64,000 nucleotides of DNA from Termitomyces sp. T153 (taxonomy: Eukaryota; Basidiomycota; Agaricomycetes; Agaricales; Lyophyllaceae). The notes beneath the pieces are model-generated. The model did no database searches and was not told the DNA's origin. It worked only from the letters and a program-made list of their open reading frames with translations. The stretch spans positions 651,739 to 715,738 of the forward strand of contig JACKQL020000029.1 of the NCBI GenBank assembly GCA_018296165.2, read 5' to 3'. A program made the translations under genes and the position numbers. Positions 50,894-62,270 of this stretch are shown here, piece after piece (the stretch's first letter is position 1; each line of letters begins with the position of its first letter).

Positions 50894-51903
50894 ACCCCCC
50901 CTTTTTTGTACACAGAAGGCCTTTGTATGTCCTTTACAGGGTCGTTTGAGTGTGAAACAGTTCTCACAACAGGTTGCCCTGTGAGCATGATTATGTCCTG
51001 GAAAATCTGTCACCCTCATGCCCCCTTTTGCACTGAACGCTGTTGCATCATGACTGAATTTTGCTTTGGAGTTGAGGATATTCTGAGCATTCTCCATGAG
51101 TATACAAATGTCTGTCAGGTCACATGGTGTGTTCTGAGTGCATTTACTGATGAGGGTTGATACTGAATTCTGAAGAGACTTGAAGGATGGATCATTGAGG
51201 CTATTAAGCAGGGCAATACAGGTGAAGAGATTCCTATCGACTGTCCCAATGTCAAAGGCATGCTTGACTGTATCGACGATGCATCTGGCTGTGACAGGCA
51301 AGGGTTCTGCAGTGGAACAGTATGTGGGTAATGCCTCCTGGAGAAGAGCAATCTGTTTGAAGGGCCCTCCCTTTGTGCTCGTGCCTTCAGGTCCATGTAG
51401 CACCAGGCCACGCCTTTGTTGGTGATGAGATTGCAATGCTCAGCATCATCCAGAGCAGATTTCATGAAGATGATTGTGAGCTGGTCGTTTAAGCCCCAGT
51501 TGGCATGAGCTTGAGGTTCAGTATCAATATTTGGACGGATAGCGATGGTGTCAAAGACATGGGAGTAGATCCCATTAAGGATGAGAGCATCCTTGAGTTT
51601 CTCTGTCCACTGTGTGAAGTTCCTGTCCACACGAGCATACTTGGAACCCTCCCACCTGTGGTGTATGATGCATTCAGGGACAGAAGGGTTGGTAGAATCA
51701 GAGGGCAAGACAGTTGATGAGGACTCGGGAGCCATAGCAAGCAGAATTGCCAAGATAGAGAATAATGCAAGAGGACAATAGACCAAGAGTTAAGGTACAC
51801 GATGCTACGCATGATAAAATTGGGTAGGGGCTTTGATCAAAAGGTGGTTCCAAGGTCTGGTATCAATAACTATTAGAGAGTCGTCGACAATATACCCATA
51901 ACC

Positions 51904-52230
51904 TGTTAGAAGTCAGACCTATGAACAAGTGTAAGTTTACTCCCTCAGTCCAGTAGAATTGACTGCATTAGACTGTACCTATGAACAAGTGTAAGTTTAC
52001 TCTATAGGTACAGTCAGTCTATATGTAAATAGAATGATATGTTCAGTTACTCACCCCTCAGTCCAGTAGAATTGACTGAGGGGATTGTCTAATGTAGCTG
52101 TATATATACGAGTGTGTAAAACAATGAGAATATGTAGATAGACAAAGCGTACATTGAAGACAAAGCATTGGTGATGGTGGCCAGTGGCCCTGTGTGACGA
52201 GTGGCTGGTGTGATATGTGAAATGCTAACA
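51904..52230 (-). repeat. Copia-2 LTR, right (5' LTR of element)
   Basis: 327 bp with the same ends as the left LTR; about 98 percent identical by direct comparison (6 differences). Confidence 0.95.
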
Positions 52231-52327
52231 CAGATGCGCCTGAAAAGTGCCATCTACAATGCTTACCTGTTGCCTCCATTTGTATTCGCATTTGGCTGGG
52301 TTTGTGACCAACACGTTCATACATCTA
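52231..52327 (+). pseudogene. MFS transporter pseudogene, unit-1 copy (continuation right of Copia-2)
   Basis: CAGATGCGCCTGAAAAGTGC... continues the exon cut at 46664 and matches 56270-56357 of the intact copy (peptide FAFGWVCDQHVH). Homology stops near 52327, so the last three transmembrane segments are missing. Confidence 0.88.
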
Positions 52328-52440
52328 AATTAATATCTTAACACTTATCTGCCTGCGAGAAGGTGGAATGGTGACCATCTGAACATGTCACCATCAAACT
52401 GTAGGTTTGCTGATGTCATGCCCACATCTTGTCTTCATAG

Positions 52441-53058
52441 GCTCCGGGAAGCTCCCGAGAAACCTTGTCCGGAAATTTCCCAAATCTCGTCCTCAAATCC
52501 ACTATTTTTGGGGCTTCAAATCTGCAATAACAGACAACATATGCAAAACATGTATCTTAAAAAGGAAATTATCATTTTTTTCATTGTTTCTTTTCTGTTT
52601 GCTCAACATTGGCACTAATGGTCGTGCGACTATATCTTGAGTCTATCTATGAGATGGCCTACCACTTGGAATGCTAATCTTCAGAACATCCTCGCGCCCT
52701 ACTCAAGAGAGCTTCTCATGTTTTTACCTCATCAGGCATACTGGAAATTACTGAGGTGAGGATGATTGCAACAATGCAATTTGTTGTGCTATCACACATG
52801 CAACAAGTCGATACGTAGATTTACGGTTCAAACCTGTCATACACCTCAATGAAGCGACTCAGATTGCCTCAGAATGCTCAGAATTTTTGTGTCAAAATCT
52901 CAAAAATTTCGTCTTGCTGAGCCTCAAATCCGCAATATTACGGACCAAGGTTGCCTCATCAGAAGCCTCAAATCCGCAGTTGGGACTTAGATTTGGCCAA
53001 AATTTCCCCTCAAATCCGCTATTTCGCGGACAAGGTTTCTTGGGAGCTTCCCGGGGCG
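52441..53058. mobile_element. About 620-bp MITE with terminal inverted repeats
   Basis: The left end GCTCCGGGAAGCTCCCGAGA and following AACCTTGTCCG are mirrored at 53058 back to 53027 as GCCCCGGGAAGCTCCCAAGA then AACCTTGTCCG: about 31 bp with two mismatches. Several CCTCAAATCCGC words recur inside (52491, 52924, 52970, 53010). No transposase. A target duplication is not clear. Superfamily not assigned. Confidence 0.8.
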
Positions 53059-53639
53059 ACTACGCAACGTCACGTGAAGTCACATGGATATCCATGACTG
53101 TTTATAAAACCGGTCTAAAACGCACTGCTATCGTAGCGGGAATTGATAACAAGTCCCGATTTGGTGGCACCAAAGCCTCATGACGATCTCTCTGGACTAT
53201 ACACGGGTTTTTCATGTTTTTTCATGATTGACAGCTGGTTGCTTCTTGTCCTACTGAAGATTTCCAGACACTTTCTAGAAAGAGGGCTTACTCTCTTTCT
53301 TACACTGCTCTCAGATTCTGAGAAACAGTGCATAGATTCGGGATGGTGTAAATCTCCGGATCTCTAGAATACTTTCGATCTCGCCGAATCCGAAACCGCA
53401 AAACGAATCCATTTCGATGCCTGGGGGACAAGGCCTCCATTCAATCTGCTGTTCCGAGTGTTCATCGAACATCAAACATCCAAAATCAAACTGTCCGTGT
53501 TTACCGATTGGCATTTGGAGCTGCTTGACAGTGTTCGCAAAAAGCGTTGATTGCCGCAAGACGTTATCAAAGAATATAGAGGCTGCTTTGGGCTCGATAC
53601 GTATATTGAGTAACATCACCTTCCAATCATCCTTGGAAT
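53059..53639. other. No gene recognised
   Basis: A 102-codon minus-strand frame (53619-53311) with DFGCLMFDEHSEQQIEW has no family I know. It may be a relic or chance. The region lies between the MITE and the Sec14 relic. Confidence 0.4.
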
Positions 53640-53925
53640 AACACTAGTCGAATCCATCCGCACCCTGCTTATCCTATTTTAACTCCAACATTGTCGCGAC
53701 AAGCATCAACTGTAAGCGTGCTCGTGTTGATCACTGTGGCATCTCCACATTCAGCTTGCAAGCGCCCTACGAAGCGCCCTGAGATAATCAATGTCATCAC
53801 AATCTATATATCGTGCTTTCCCTTACCATTTGGGGAGAAATCAAGGTGTGTGATCTCTTGCTTATCCGACTATACCACCTATACACTGATTATTCCATTT
53901 ATGAAAACGATCCCCAAGATAAAGA
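53640..53925 (+). pseudogene. Sec14-like (CRAL-TRIO) relic, unit-1 copy
   Basis: CACTGTGGCATCTCC (about 53734) matches CAATGTGGCAGCTCC of the intact gene (57868). CTGAGATAATCAATGTCATC matches CGGAGACACTCAATACCGTC. CCATTTGGGGAGAAATCAAG (about 53828) matches CCATTTGGGGATGGATCAAG (57979), including the exon end and a following GTGTG donor-like word. Short deletions and substitutions destroy the frame. Order and strand equal those of the intact gene at 57065-58283, supporting a duplicated cassette. Confidence 0.65.
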
Positions 53926-54185
53926 AATTTCATTGAAGGTATTCAGGATTCGCCCTTTTATTCCTGCTTCGCGGTGAAGGGCACCCATTTCGTTGGGGGG
54001 ATGAAACGTGCCAAAAATGAACAAGGAAAGCGGGACCAGCGACGATGCCAATGATGAGCTGTTTGACCCCACGACTAGGCCAACGACCCAGATGTTGATC
54101 ACACAAGAAGTAATAGGGTGGTAGAGTGGCAGGTATAAACATAGACACCTCATGCTTTGCTATTCGGGACTTATATGTGTCAGTT
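53926..54185 (-). other. Unassigned coding-like stretch
   Basis: The minus strand has an open frame with a hydrophobic segment (VINIWVVGLVVGSNSS, SLVPLSLFIFGTFHPPNE). It looks like a membrane-protein fragment of unknown origin at the junction of the two duplicated units. Confidence 0.35.
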
Positions 54186-54191
54186 TTTTAA

Positions 54192-54290
54192 GGTGGTACT
54201 TTCTACGGCGACTTCCCCGCTCCACATAACGTGGGAACCAATCCCACATTTTCATTGTCTGGCAAGAAGTTCTCATGCAACATGAAAGTG
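54192..54290 (+). pseudogene. Truncated duplicate of the RRP6 last exon
   Basis: GGTGGTACTTTCTACGG with the following GACTTCCC.GCTCCAC matches the start of the RRP6 last exon at 44416. Then after an indel CCAATCCCACATTTTCA matches CCAGTCCTACACTTTCA at 44481. It encodes FYGDFPAP then loses frame. It is the left edge of duplicated unit 2. Confidence 0.85.
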
Positions 54291-54589
54291 CACCTTATCA
54301 TTTCTTCGTTCCGTTGGTCAATGCTTGCACCCCTTCTGGCGAGAAACATGTCAAGATAGAATATTTTGCATCGGGATATGAGTACGATTTCGCTATATAC
54401 TTGAAGCGCAACCTCAGGTGCAATCGTGCTCGCGGTAGTACCATATGATGTTTATGACGCGTGCACAAGTGTACACTTACGTACATCACAAAAAAGGTAA
54501 TATTCCTCTGCTTACACAGGAGCCTGGTATGTAACAACCAGTGAATTTTGAATAATTGTCTGATAACTATCAGTGACTGCGGGTCATCG

Positions 54590-56837
54590 ATGACGCTCAA
54601 CGATCACGCTTCGATACACCCGTCAGCGTCGGCTTTACCGTTGGATTCAACCATGGCTCATATGTCTGAGGTCGCCCCGCCAGACATCGAGCATATGCCG
54701 GTTGTAAATGATCCTCGGGCATGGTCCCCAATACGAAAGGTTTGAACCTCTCTTTCTATTAGTTTATCGTGGTATTTCCCCTCATGAGCAATGACGTGAC
54801 TCTTAGAACATTAGCCTGGCAATGATCTCATCTGCTTCTATGATAGCTGGACTTGCCGGCAGCATCCAGAACCGTGAACACGATCTCCAATCTTGCTGTT
54901 TGTTGGCTAATTATTCCATGTTTATAGCAGCAGTACAACAGATGCAGGAGAACCTTCCAGCTACTAGCGCTCAATTTAGTTGGAGTATATCAGCGTTTGT
55001 TCTCGTTCAAGGCCTGATACCTCTGGTCTGGAGCGCGATTAGTGAAGTCAAAGGGCGAAAAGTAAGTGTTTGTTCAACAATGCGTGCCCCTTCCAACCTG
55101 TCTAAACGTTATTTTTCCACAAGTTAGTATATGTTGTCTCCCTAGCGCTGTTTACCGTGGGGTCCGTCGTGGTTGCTGTCAGCCGCAGTGCCGGGTTGTA
55201 AGCGTTGTTTCCACATTACCATGTCTGTAGAATCGAAACTTTGTGATAGGCTTATTGGCTTTCGATGTCTTCAAGCCGCAGGGTAAGCCTTTGTTATTCG
55301 GATAGGCAGGTCTGACCGCTTTCTAAAGCTCCAGTGCTGTGATTTCTATTGGTGCTGCTACGTTGGCTGATATGTATGAACCGGCTGAACGAGGTACCAA
55401 AGTTCGTATAATTCATTCTCCAGCATATTTTGCCACTTGCCAGCTGAACTTCAATTGGTAGATGGGGATATATTATATAGCCCCTTTGCTTGGTCCTGTG
55501 AGCAAGACATCAATGAATAACAAGGATGTTATATTAACATTCCCCAAATAATAGTCCATAGGACCCATTCTAGGTGGAGGCCTCACCACAGGTCTAGGCT
55601 GGCGAGCCATTTTTTGGTTCCTTAGTATCGTCGGCAGTTCTATTTGCTTTTCCTTTGCTGTTCTTTTCCACGACACGTTTCGGAAGGAACGCAGCTTAAC
55701 CTATCAGAATGTTCTCAAGAAACGGCTGGAAGGGGTTGTGAATAGAAAGTCACCTCATGCTGATCTCGAAAACTCACCTCCGTCGACTGGGGTGAATCTT
55801 TCTCTCAAAGATATAAATCCGACCAGACCAGTTGTTCTGGTGCTGCGCCGAATAAATAATGTTACGATTTTGTTTGCTTCTGGTTGGTCTCAAAACGTCG
55901 CCTGCTAGAACGAGTCATTGTCACACGTATTGATGATTCAGGTCTTCAATTTGCCTTCTCGTTCCTCATCGCGTACACAACTGCTCGTACTCTTAGCATG
56001 CATTATAATTACAATGCACTAGCAATCGGTCTTGTCATCGTGGCCTTCGGAATTGGTGCGTAGCGTGATACCTTTTTCTTTCGTTCAATCATGATGGTGT
56101 GTTTATCTTTTGAGGCTCCATTACTGGTAGCCTACTAGGCGGCCGTTTTTCTGATCACGAGCTAGCTCGACTCAAGACAGCAAATAACAATGTCAGCTAT
56201 CCAGAGGTGGGCCATATAACCCTTTATCGCTCAATCCATAAGTATTAATGCCGATTATTGCTACTTAGATGCGTCTGAAAAGTGTCATTTACAGCGCATG
56301 CTTACTACCTCCATTCATACTCGCATTTGGCTGGGTTTGTGAGCAACACGTTCATGTAGCTGCTCTTTGTGTCTTCCTATTTTTCTGCGTTTTTTTCTCG
56401 AGGTACGCTGCCGTTAACTCTCCGTGTGCCCCGCTGCACTTGCGTATTAACCTCGTTTGCAGCTGGACATACGCTAGTACTCTTGCATATATTGTAGACT
56501 CTAACACTGGCCGTTCCTCGTCTGCAGTAGCAACCAACAGTGCGTTCCGCGGCATTTCGGCTTTCGTAGCGATAGAGATCGCTGTCCCTCTCCAGGTGAG
56601 TTGTTTTTCACTCTGTCTTGCATTCACTAACTGAATATCAGGACGGCCTGGGTGATGGTGAGCAGAACTGATAGTCATGAATGTCAGCTAACATGGCATT
56701 TCACAGGCTGGACCTACACTCTTTGGGCAGGACTTATGCTAATTAGTGGACTTCTCATCCTCTTGATTGCATGTCGTGGACAAGGCTGGCGCCAAAAGGC
56801 GGAGGAACGAGAAAGGCTATATACGAACAAGGACTGA
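54590..56837 (+). CDS. MFS transporter, DHA1 (drug:H+ antiporter) type
   Basis: Exon 1 starts MTLNDHASIHPSASALPLD at 54590; the ATG aligns near the start of the unit-1 copy. Exons 1-3 (54590-54739, 54807-54873, 54928-55061) sum to 117 codons. Landmarks: AMISSASMIAGLAGSIQN (first segment), FSWSISAFVLVQGLIPLVWS (second), SEVKGRK (motif A loop), LIGFRCLQAAGSSAVISIGA, LADMYEPAERG, GPILGGGLTTGLGWRAIFWF (motif C), FAFSFLIAYTTARTLS, GSLLGGRFSDHELARLK and GWTYTLWAGLMLISGLLILL, ending RERLYTNKD. About 12 membrane segments with a central loop are expected. Relatives export drugs, polyamines or dityrosine precursors at the plasma membrane; the substrate is unknown. It is the surviving copy of a duplicated pair. 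I saw no lesion, but later exon joins were not all summed. Confidence 0.85.
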
Positions 56838-57064
56838 TCTTCTTCAACATTGTGTTTTTGTCCGTCTATGCCCTATCATCGTGTTGCCAATCTTGCTATT
56901 GTCTACGACTAGATCACTTTTCTAGAGCTGTCATATTCCTCTAGGCGTAAATTACACCAATTAGTACTATGAAGACCTTAAGCTTGAAATGCTATGTATG
57001 CAAAACAATGATTCCGAGGATCCTGATTGCAATTAGTTGTCAATGCCGCCGCCGATGACTGCCG
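56838..57064. other. Intergenic, MFS to Sec14-like gene
   Basis: 227 bp between two co-directional genes, holding the MFS 3' end and Sec14 promoter. No gene. Confidence 0.5.
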
Positions 57065-58283
57065 ATGTATCATCGCTGTTCTACCGTTGATAACGATCAG
57101 AACGATATCTCGGCTGTACCGGACCTTGTCTACAAATCAGTGGGAATGGCTCCCAGCTCCCTGGTTCCAGATTATGTCGACTTTTTCGCTGGCCACCTAG
57201 GGCATTTGACAAGTTCACAACGGGAGGTTCTTGAAAACTTTAGGGCGAACCTTTTGAAGGCAGAACTCTATACCGCTCCAGCTGATGGAACCAAAACTTC
57301 CCATGACGATCCAACTCTATTGTATGTGGTCCTTTCATGAACGATACTGGATCTGAATAGTTTCAGGCGATTTCTACGAGCGAGAGGCTTTGTCCTTGAT
57401 CTGGCTCAAAAACAATTTACAAACACTGAGAAATGGCGGGAAGAGCACGATGTTATGACTCTCTATAACACCTTCGATCCCGTTGAATTTGAAGCGGCCA
57501 AACGATTTTATCCACGTTGGACCGGAAGGAGGGACAAGGTCCGTATTCACCTTATTTAACTTCTAGATACTCATTGAACATCAAGAATGGGCTGCCACTA
57601 TATGTTTACCGCCTGGCATCTTTGGCTCCTTTGCAGAAAGAGTTGGACACTGTTCCTCCAGAACGACGGTATCAGAGAATGTTAGTTGCTTGGCTCAATA
57701 TGACCGATAGTTTCATTTTCAAAATGCTCATCTATCTAGAATAGCGCTCTATGAGCTCATGGTTCGTTTCGCTTTCCCTCTATGTTCCCACCTTCCACAC
57801 CCCAGTAGTCCTACTCCTATAAGTTCAGTGACGACTATCATTGACCTTGAGCATATCTCCATTGGTTCAATGTGGCAGCTCCGTAACCATCTTGGGGAAG
57901 CGTCCCGGCTCGCGACAGCGAACTATCCGGAGACACTCAATACCGTCGTAGTCGTCAACTCGCCACCCTTCTTCCCTACCATTTGGGGATGGATCAAGGT
58001 ACGTGAGCTCGTCTGACTATGATCACTGATTGTGATTATGTTTCTGAAGGGGTGGTTTGACGAAGGCACGCGTAACAAGATTCACATACTTGGCAAAGAA
58101 CCGGGGTCAGCCCTCCGCGACCTTATTCATGTATATGATCTTCCCAAGCCATACGGTGGTGAACTAGAGTGGAAATTCGAGGACGACCCGAATCTTGATG
58201 ACGATGCCAAAGCTGCTCTGAGTGGGGTAATGCCAAAAGGACCTGTGGTCTACATGGATGGAGCAGTGATGAAGCCGACCTGA
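57065..58283 (+). CDS. Sec14-like lipid-transfer protein (CRAL-TRIO domain)
   Basis: Five exons (57065-57321, 57367-57538, 57586-57680, 57740-57998, 58050-58283) sum to 1017 nt, 338 residues. An alternative start at 57146 (MAPSSLVPDYVDFF) would give 311 and fits family N-termini better. The CRAL-TRIO N part has LLRFLRARGFVLDLAQKQF and KWREEH. The lipid-binding lobe has IIDLEHISIGSMWQLRNHL, ANYPETLNTVVVVNSPPFF and TIWGWIKGWFDEGTRNKIHI, then PYGGELEWKFED. The loop FPLCSHLPHPSSPTPISSV before the IDLE strand is a possible unspliced segment or lineage insertion. Sec14 proteins exchange phosphatidylinositol and phosphatidylcholine between membranes in the cytosol. A decayed copy lies at 53640. Confidence 0.88.
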
Positions 58284-60359
58284 CCTTTTGGTAGAGTGTC
58301 ACACAGTCTAGTGGTAAAGATGAGCAATCTAGAATCAATTTCTCAGAGTCATAGAGTAGGTTGCATGGCTTGACCAGTTGTATTTGTACGTGCACGTCAG
58401 TGATGCTGGTGGCCCGGGTGATTATCCAGTGAGGTCTCCATAGTACATAACTACATATGCGTAACACGTATGCTATGGTCATCTCTACCCATCGAGTGCT
58501 GTGAGAACTGAACCTTTGAGGTCTCTCTACTCCTTCCTGATTTCTTTTTCGTAGGCCATGTTTTGTTTTGATGTTTGGAGGACATTGCAGTAAATGGCAG
58601 AATAGGTTATTGTGGGCACAAAACTCTAATCAGTTCTGTTTCGTATTCCTCTTTGTTGCAACTCAAAAGATTGCCATATACTACGAATATACCCATCTAC
58701 AGTCTTTGCCCCACCGCTCCGATTGTATATACTTTAACAGAGGCATAGAAAAGCAGTGAACCCAATCACATTATTGTCAATCCAAGTAAACACTCCAGTT
58801 TCACCCTTGTTGTCTTAAGCCCTTCTCATAGATACCAAAGGAGCATGGCTTTCTGGGCCGACGAACGAGGATTTTGGTTTGCATTTGAACGCAACAACGA
58901 AGCAGGGTATGGAGGGCCGAAACCTAAACTAAACATTCCCTTACCACGGCCTTGTTTTCCAGAATCCGGTCGGGTACTTTGCCACTTCTCGCTTTCTCAT
59001 GATTGATCCAAAAGGCGTACCTTGAAAATGAGATGAAAAAACAACTTCTCTGACACCAGTTTCTTAATTCCGCCGCCTTGGCAGCAGCTCAAAGAAGAAA
59101 CATAAGCATTACGCATGCGATGTTGCCACAGTCAGAGACCTTGGCGGTGGCACAACAATGTGGAGGACACTGTCATGAAGACTTCTCTTCGAAAGAGAAG
59201 ACTCCTGATCGGCTCTTAGTGAGCAGGAAAGACCACAGAAGGGGATCAAGCATGCAGCTTGAACTGATGGAAGCAGTGGCAAGGGATCTGTGTACATTCC
59301 TCATTTTCGCCTCGTTGGCATTTTATTGAATCTGGGTCATAAACACATTGTAAAAGATGTATTAATCAATATACAAAACCTTGAATCTCACCATTTCTAG
59401 ATCTGCCCGACATGCATTCCTTCCCCAGTCCTTCAATAGGGCCCGTCCAAAACACTATATTAGGCTGTTCGGAACGTGAAGTGAAGAGGCCCTAGGCACG
59501 CAACAATATTTTGGCTTGTACAGATCAGCATCTGCTCATGCACCTCATATAAGTACCTACAACGGCTGTAAGCTTTAGCACGGCGCTTGCTATCCACCTC
59601 TTTCTTTCGCTTTCAAACCTCAACCTCCATGAATATTAATTTCAGCATTACACCACCAAATTTCCGGGAGACGCTATCTCACACTGATCCTTGGAGTGTG
59701 ATGGTCATGACCGAGCTTAGCTATTGTTCGAGTTACGAGTTCTCAGCTGGAGTATTCGATGGTAACAGGACTTGCAGTAGGGTTTGGTGAAGAAGACGAA
59801 GCAGTTGAAGGGTTCGAGGTTCAGTAAGTATCTGATCGATGCGATAGGTGAGATCTCTGACCCTCATAAGCCGCTCGAGATCTTCAGAACGGACAAGGAA
59901 TTGAGTACTTAGATGGTTGGAAAGAGAGAATCAATTAGAAGCATGTCGTGAGCACCGAGACTCTACCAGCAAGCGTTCATCCTAGCCACGGATTACAGAT
60001 TTCGATTAGGAACTTGCCATAGAATCTCAAAGAAGTTCTTCACAAGGACTGGGAGAGCGATGATGGCATAAGCTTGAGCTAGCGAGCAATTACGGTATTA
60101 ACCTGCCACGTAAAAGGGGAGATGATTGCAACTAGAGGCTATTGGTGCACAGATCGAAACACAGAAAGCTGAATTCAATTTGATGCAAGCAGAACCATCG
60201 GGAGAGGGGCCAGACTCGGATACAGATCGCCAAGTACCAAGGATCACGCAAGACCAACCCATATACTGTGGACGGAGAAACAGCCTTGTCTAAACCATAC
60301 CAAAAAACCACACAGATCTCATAAACCACCAACACAAGATAGAATCACAAACTCAGCTC
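58284..60359. other. Intergenic, no gene clearly supported
   Basis: About 2 kb of mixed CpG content. At 58846 a start ATG opens MAFWADERGFWFAFERNN, followed by a GTATGG...TTCCAG intron-like segment (58909-58961), but the spliced frame soon stops, so I do not call a gene. Frames at 59078 and 59587 lack domains. Neither tRNA nor transposon was recognised. Confidence 0.45.
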
Positions 60360-61824
60360 TCAGCTCCAAACACAACTCCACGCCCTCCCCACATCCTCTC
60401 TGAACTGATCCACCCCAAGCGCCTCCCACACCCCTCTCACCACCTTCTTCTCCTCATGGCTCAAAAACAGCATCACAGTCTCAAACCTCTCCACCTTCCC
60501 AAACGCATCCATATACCCTCTCACTCTCTCACGCACACCATCCAACTCATCATCCTTCAACGCATTCGCATTCAGCACATCCCGAAACACACCCAACATC
60601 GAAACCAACAACGCCGGTTCAAGTGAAGTCCTAAAAAGCGCAGGGAAGCTCGAAGGACGGAGACTCTACGATTGTTTTTTCCAATTAAGAATTAGCATGA
60701 ACAAAAAACACAAAAAGTTCAAACGGGCACGACTACACACCAAGATCAGACCCCAGCGCGCAGCCGTCGACGGCTCCGCATCCCACGCTCTCGTAAACTC
60801 GAACCACGTCTGAGGCGGCGTCTGAGGTGCCACAGGCACTATCGCCACGGCTGGAGGCGTTGCTGCCGGGAGCGTTCTCATTGAAAACATCGTGCTCTCC
60901 CCGGACGCGCGAAATATGCCACCGCCGACACGACTCGGCCTGCTGCTCTCACGCGCTTGTTTCGCGTCTTTGAATGTACGTGGGTATTCGGGCTTGGGAG
61001 GTGGTGGAGGCGTTGTTGTTGTAGACGTTTCGGGCCTGAGAGAACGCGTAGATACAGGTCTTAGAGTCTCCGAGTCTCTGCTCGTCGAAGTGGCCGCCGC
61101 TTCCGTCTTGGCCGAAGGAGAACGCGCAGTCTGAGCAGGATCCTCATCCGGCTCAACAATCTTGATGGGAACCCTCCTCCGCCGTGGTGCATGTATCGAC
61201 AATGGCACCTTAACCATCCAAACATCAAACAAAAACGACCATAAACCTCAGAACAACCACACACTTTTTCCTTTTCCTTCTCCCTCTTCTCAATTAACCC
61301 ACTCACCCTCTTCAACTCTTCCTCAACCGCCACATTCCCAGGTTCACGCTTCAAAGCCTGCTTGAAATCTCAAAGAAGGACAAGAACATCGCCTCAGCCA
61401 CCACTCATCGGAAACACACACATACCTTCAACACCCTCGTCCAGCCTCCCAATCCCCACTCTCGCCTGCCCTCTCCTATAGAGCGCCTTCGCATTCCAAG
61501 CGCTCAATCCAAGCACGGTCGTACAATCCCTCTCTGCGTCCTCGTTCCTAAGTGAACGAGATCGTAAAAAAAACACGAGATGGCGAGAGGGGAAGAGAAA
61601 AACGTACTTGCCTAGTTTCAAATACGCAGCCGCACGGTTGAGCGGGAACGTATAATCTTTCTCGTCTGCGAGGATGGCGGACGTGTAGTGCCCGATCGCG
61701 TCTACGTAGTTTCCTGCTTTGAAAGAGGCGTTTCCCTAAAGAGCATAGCTCAGATTTCAGATTAATATGAGAGATGGGGTATCCTGACTTTTTCTTTTTC
61801 GAGTTGAGCTTTGGGGGTAGGCAT
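60360..61824 (-). CDS. RPAP3-like TPR co-chaperone (Hsp90/R2TP type)
   Basis: Start at 61824: MPTPKAQLEKEK, then after a short intron GNASFKAGNYVDAIGHYTSA, ILADEKDYTFPLNRAAAYLK, NEDAERDCTTVLGLSAWNAK and ALYRRGQARVGIGRLDEGVE. These are three TPR motifs with the Asn/Lys/Arg pattern of Hsp90 or Hsp70 tail-binding clamps. A helix ALKREPGNVAVEEELKRV follows. The middle is Pro/Thr/Ser-rich (STTTTPPPPPKPEYP). The C-terminal part has PQTWFEFTRAWDAEP, LVSMLGVFRDVLNANAL and VERFETVMLFLSHEEKK, as in the RPAP3 C-terminal domain that binds RUVBL1/2. Such proteins help assemble RNA polymerase II and PIKKs with R2TP and Hsp90. An intron at about 60740-60670 was inferred. Head-to-head with the CE15 gene. Confidence 0.85.
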
Positions 61825-62270
61825 GAGTATGTATGTACGTATGGAGTTATGTCGTCGTGGTTGTTGGAGAAAAAAATCCCGAGGTCGTGACGTGTTTCGC
61901 GTTCCGACAAAGGTGTGTAAAATTGATCTGAAGTTCAGAATTGTAAGGAACCTCGAGTGATATGTTCTACAGAAGCGATTGTAAGTGAAAAACTGCCGCC
62001 CAAGCTGCTCGACAGACTATAATAAATTACCACTACACAACGGAGATCATCTGTTCACCAAGTACCCACAGCTTCTTCGACATAGGAGTACATCTTTCCC
62101 CTTCAAAAATATCCACTTCTGCCTGCTTTCAGTCCGAGATTCACGCGACCCGTCAACGGATCGAGGCAGCACCCTCCCATGCAACGACCCAATCTCGGTC
62201 GACACCGAGTCATGAGACTGCATATTCGAGGGGGCACATATAGCTGTGTGCGAGAGGCAGACTCAGCAAA
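61825..62270. promoter_or_regulatory. Divergent promoter, RPAP3-like / glucuronoyl esterase
   Basis: 446 bp between divergent starts. CATATAGC at 62236, about 35 bp before the esterase ATG, is TATA-like. CTCGGTCGACACCGAG (62193-62208) is an imperfect palindrome that could bind a dimeric regulator. No gene. Confidence 0.5.

Larger units (their letters stand above)
46665..52230 (-). mobile_element. Copia-2, Ty1/copia LTR retrotransposon inserted in the MFS pseudogene
   Basis: Two 327-bp LTRs (46665-46991, 51904-52230) and a perfect CAGAT target duplication (46660-46664, 52231-52235). On the minus strand the 5' LTR is followed by GGTTATGGG, the iMet anticodon-loop primer site as in Copia-1; a GGGTGAGGAGGAG tract precedes the 3' LTR. 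Gag is about 51786-50840 with a Cys/His knuckle (CENCFTLKRPCKGHTKAFC). Protease has FLIDSGTTVHIS (about 50440). Integrase has CDSCILGKQ and VWVDLAGPQ (about 49870). RT has MKQPKGFEEQGKEDWVW. RNase H has CEAEYMAAFESAQECIWLR. Pol is broken by frameshifts. The RT active site reads HVNDFLSIAS instead of YVDD, so it is probably dead. Confidence 0.95.

Noticed and set aside
46665..52230. Copia-2 as an active element
   Set aside because: The RT motif is HVND, Gag has a 46-bp frameshifting duplication, and Pol frames are broken.
58846..59024. Small two-exon gene starting MAFWADERGF
   Set aside because: The best splice leads quickly to a stop and no family is recognised.
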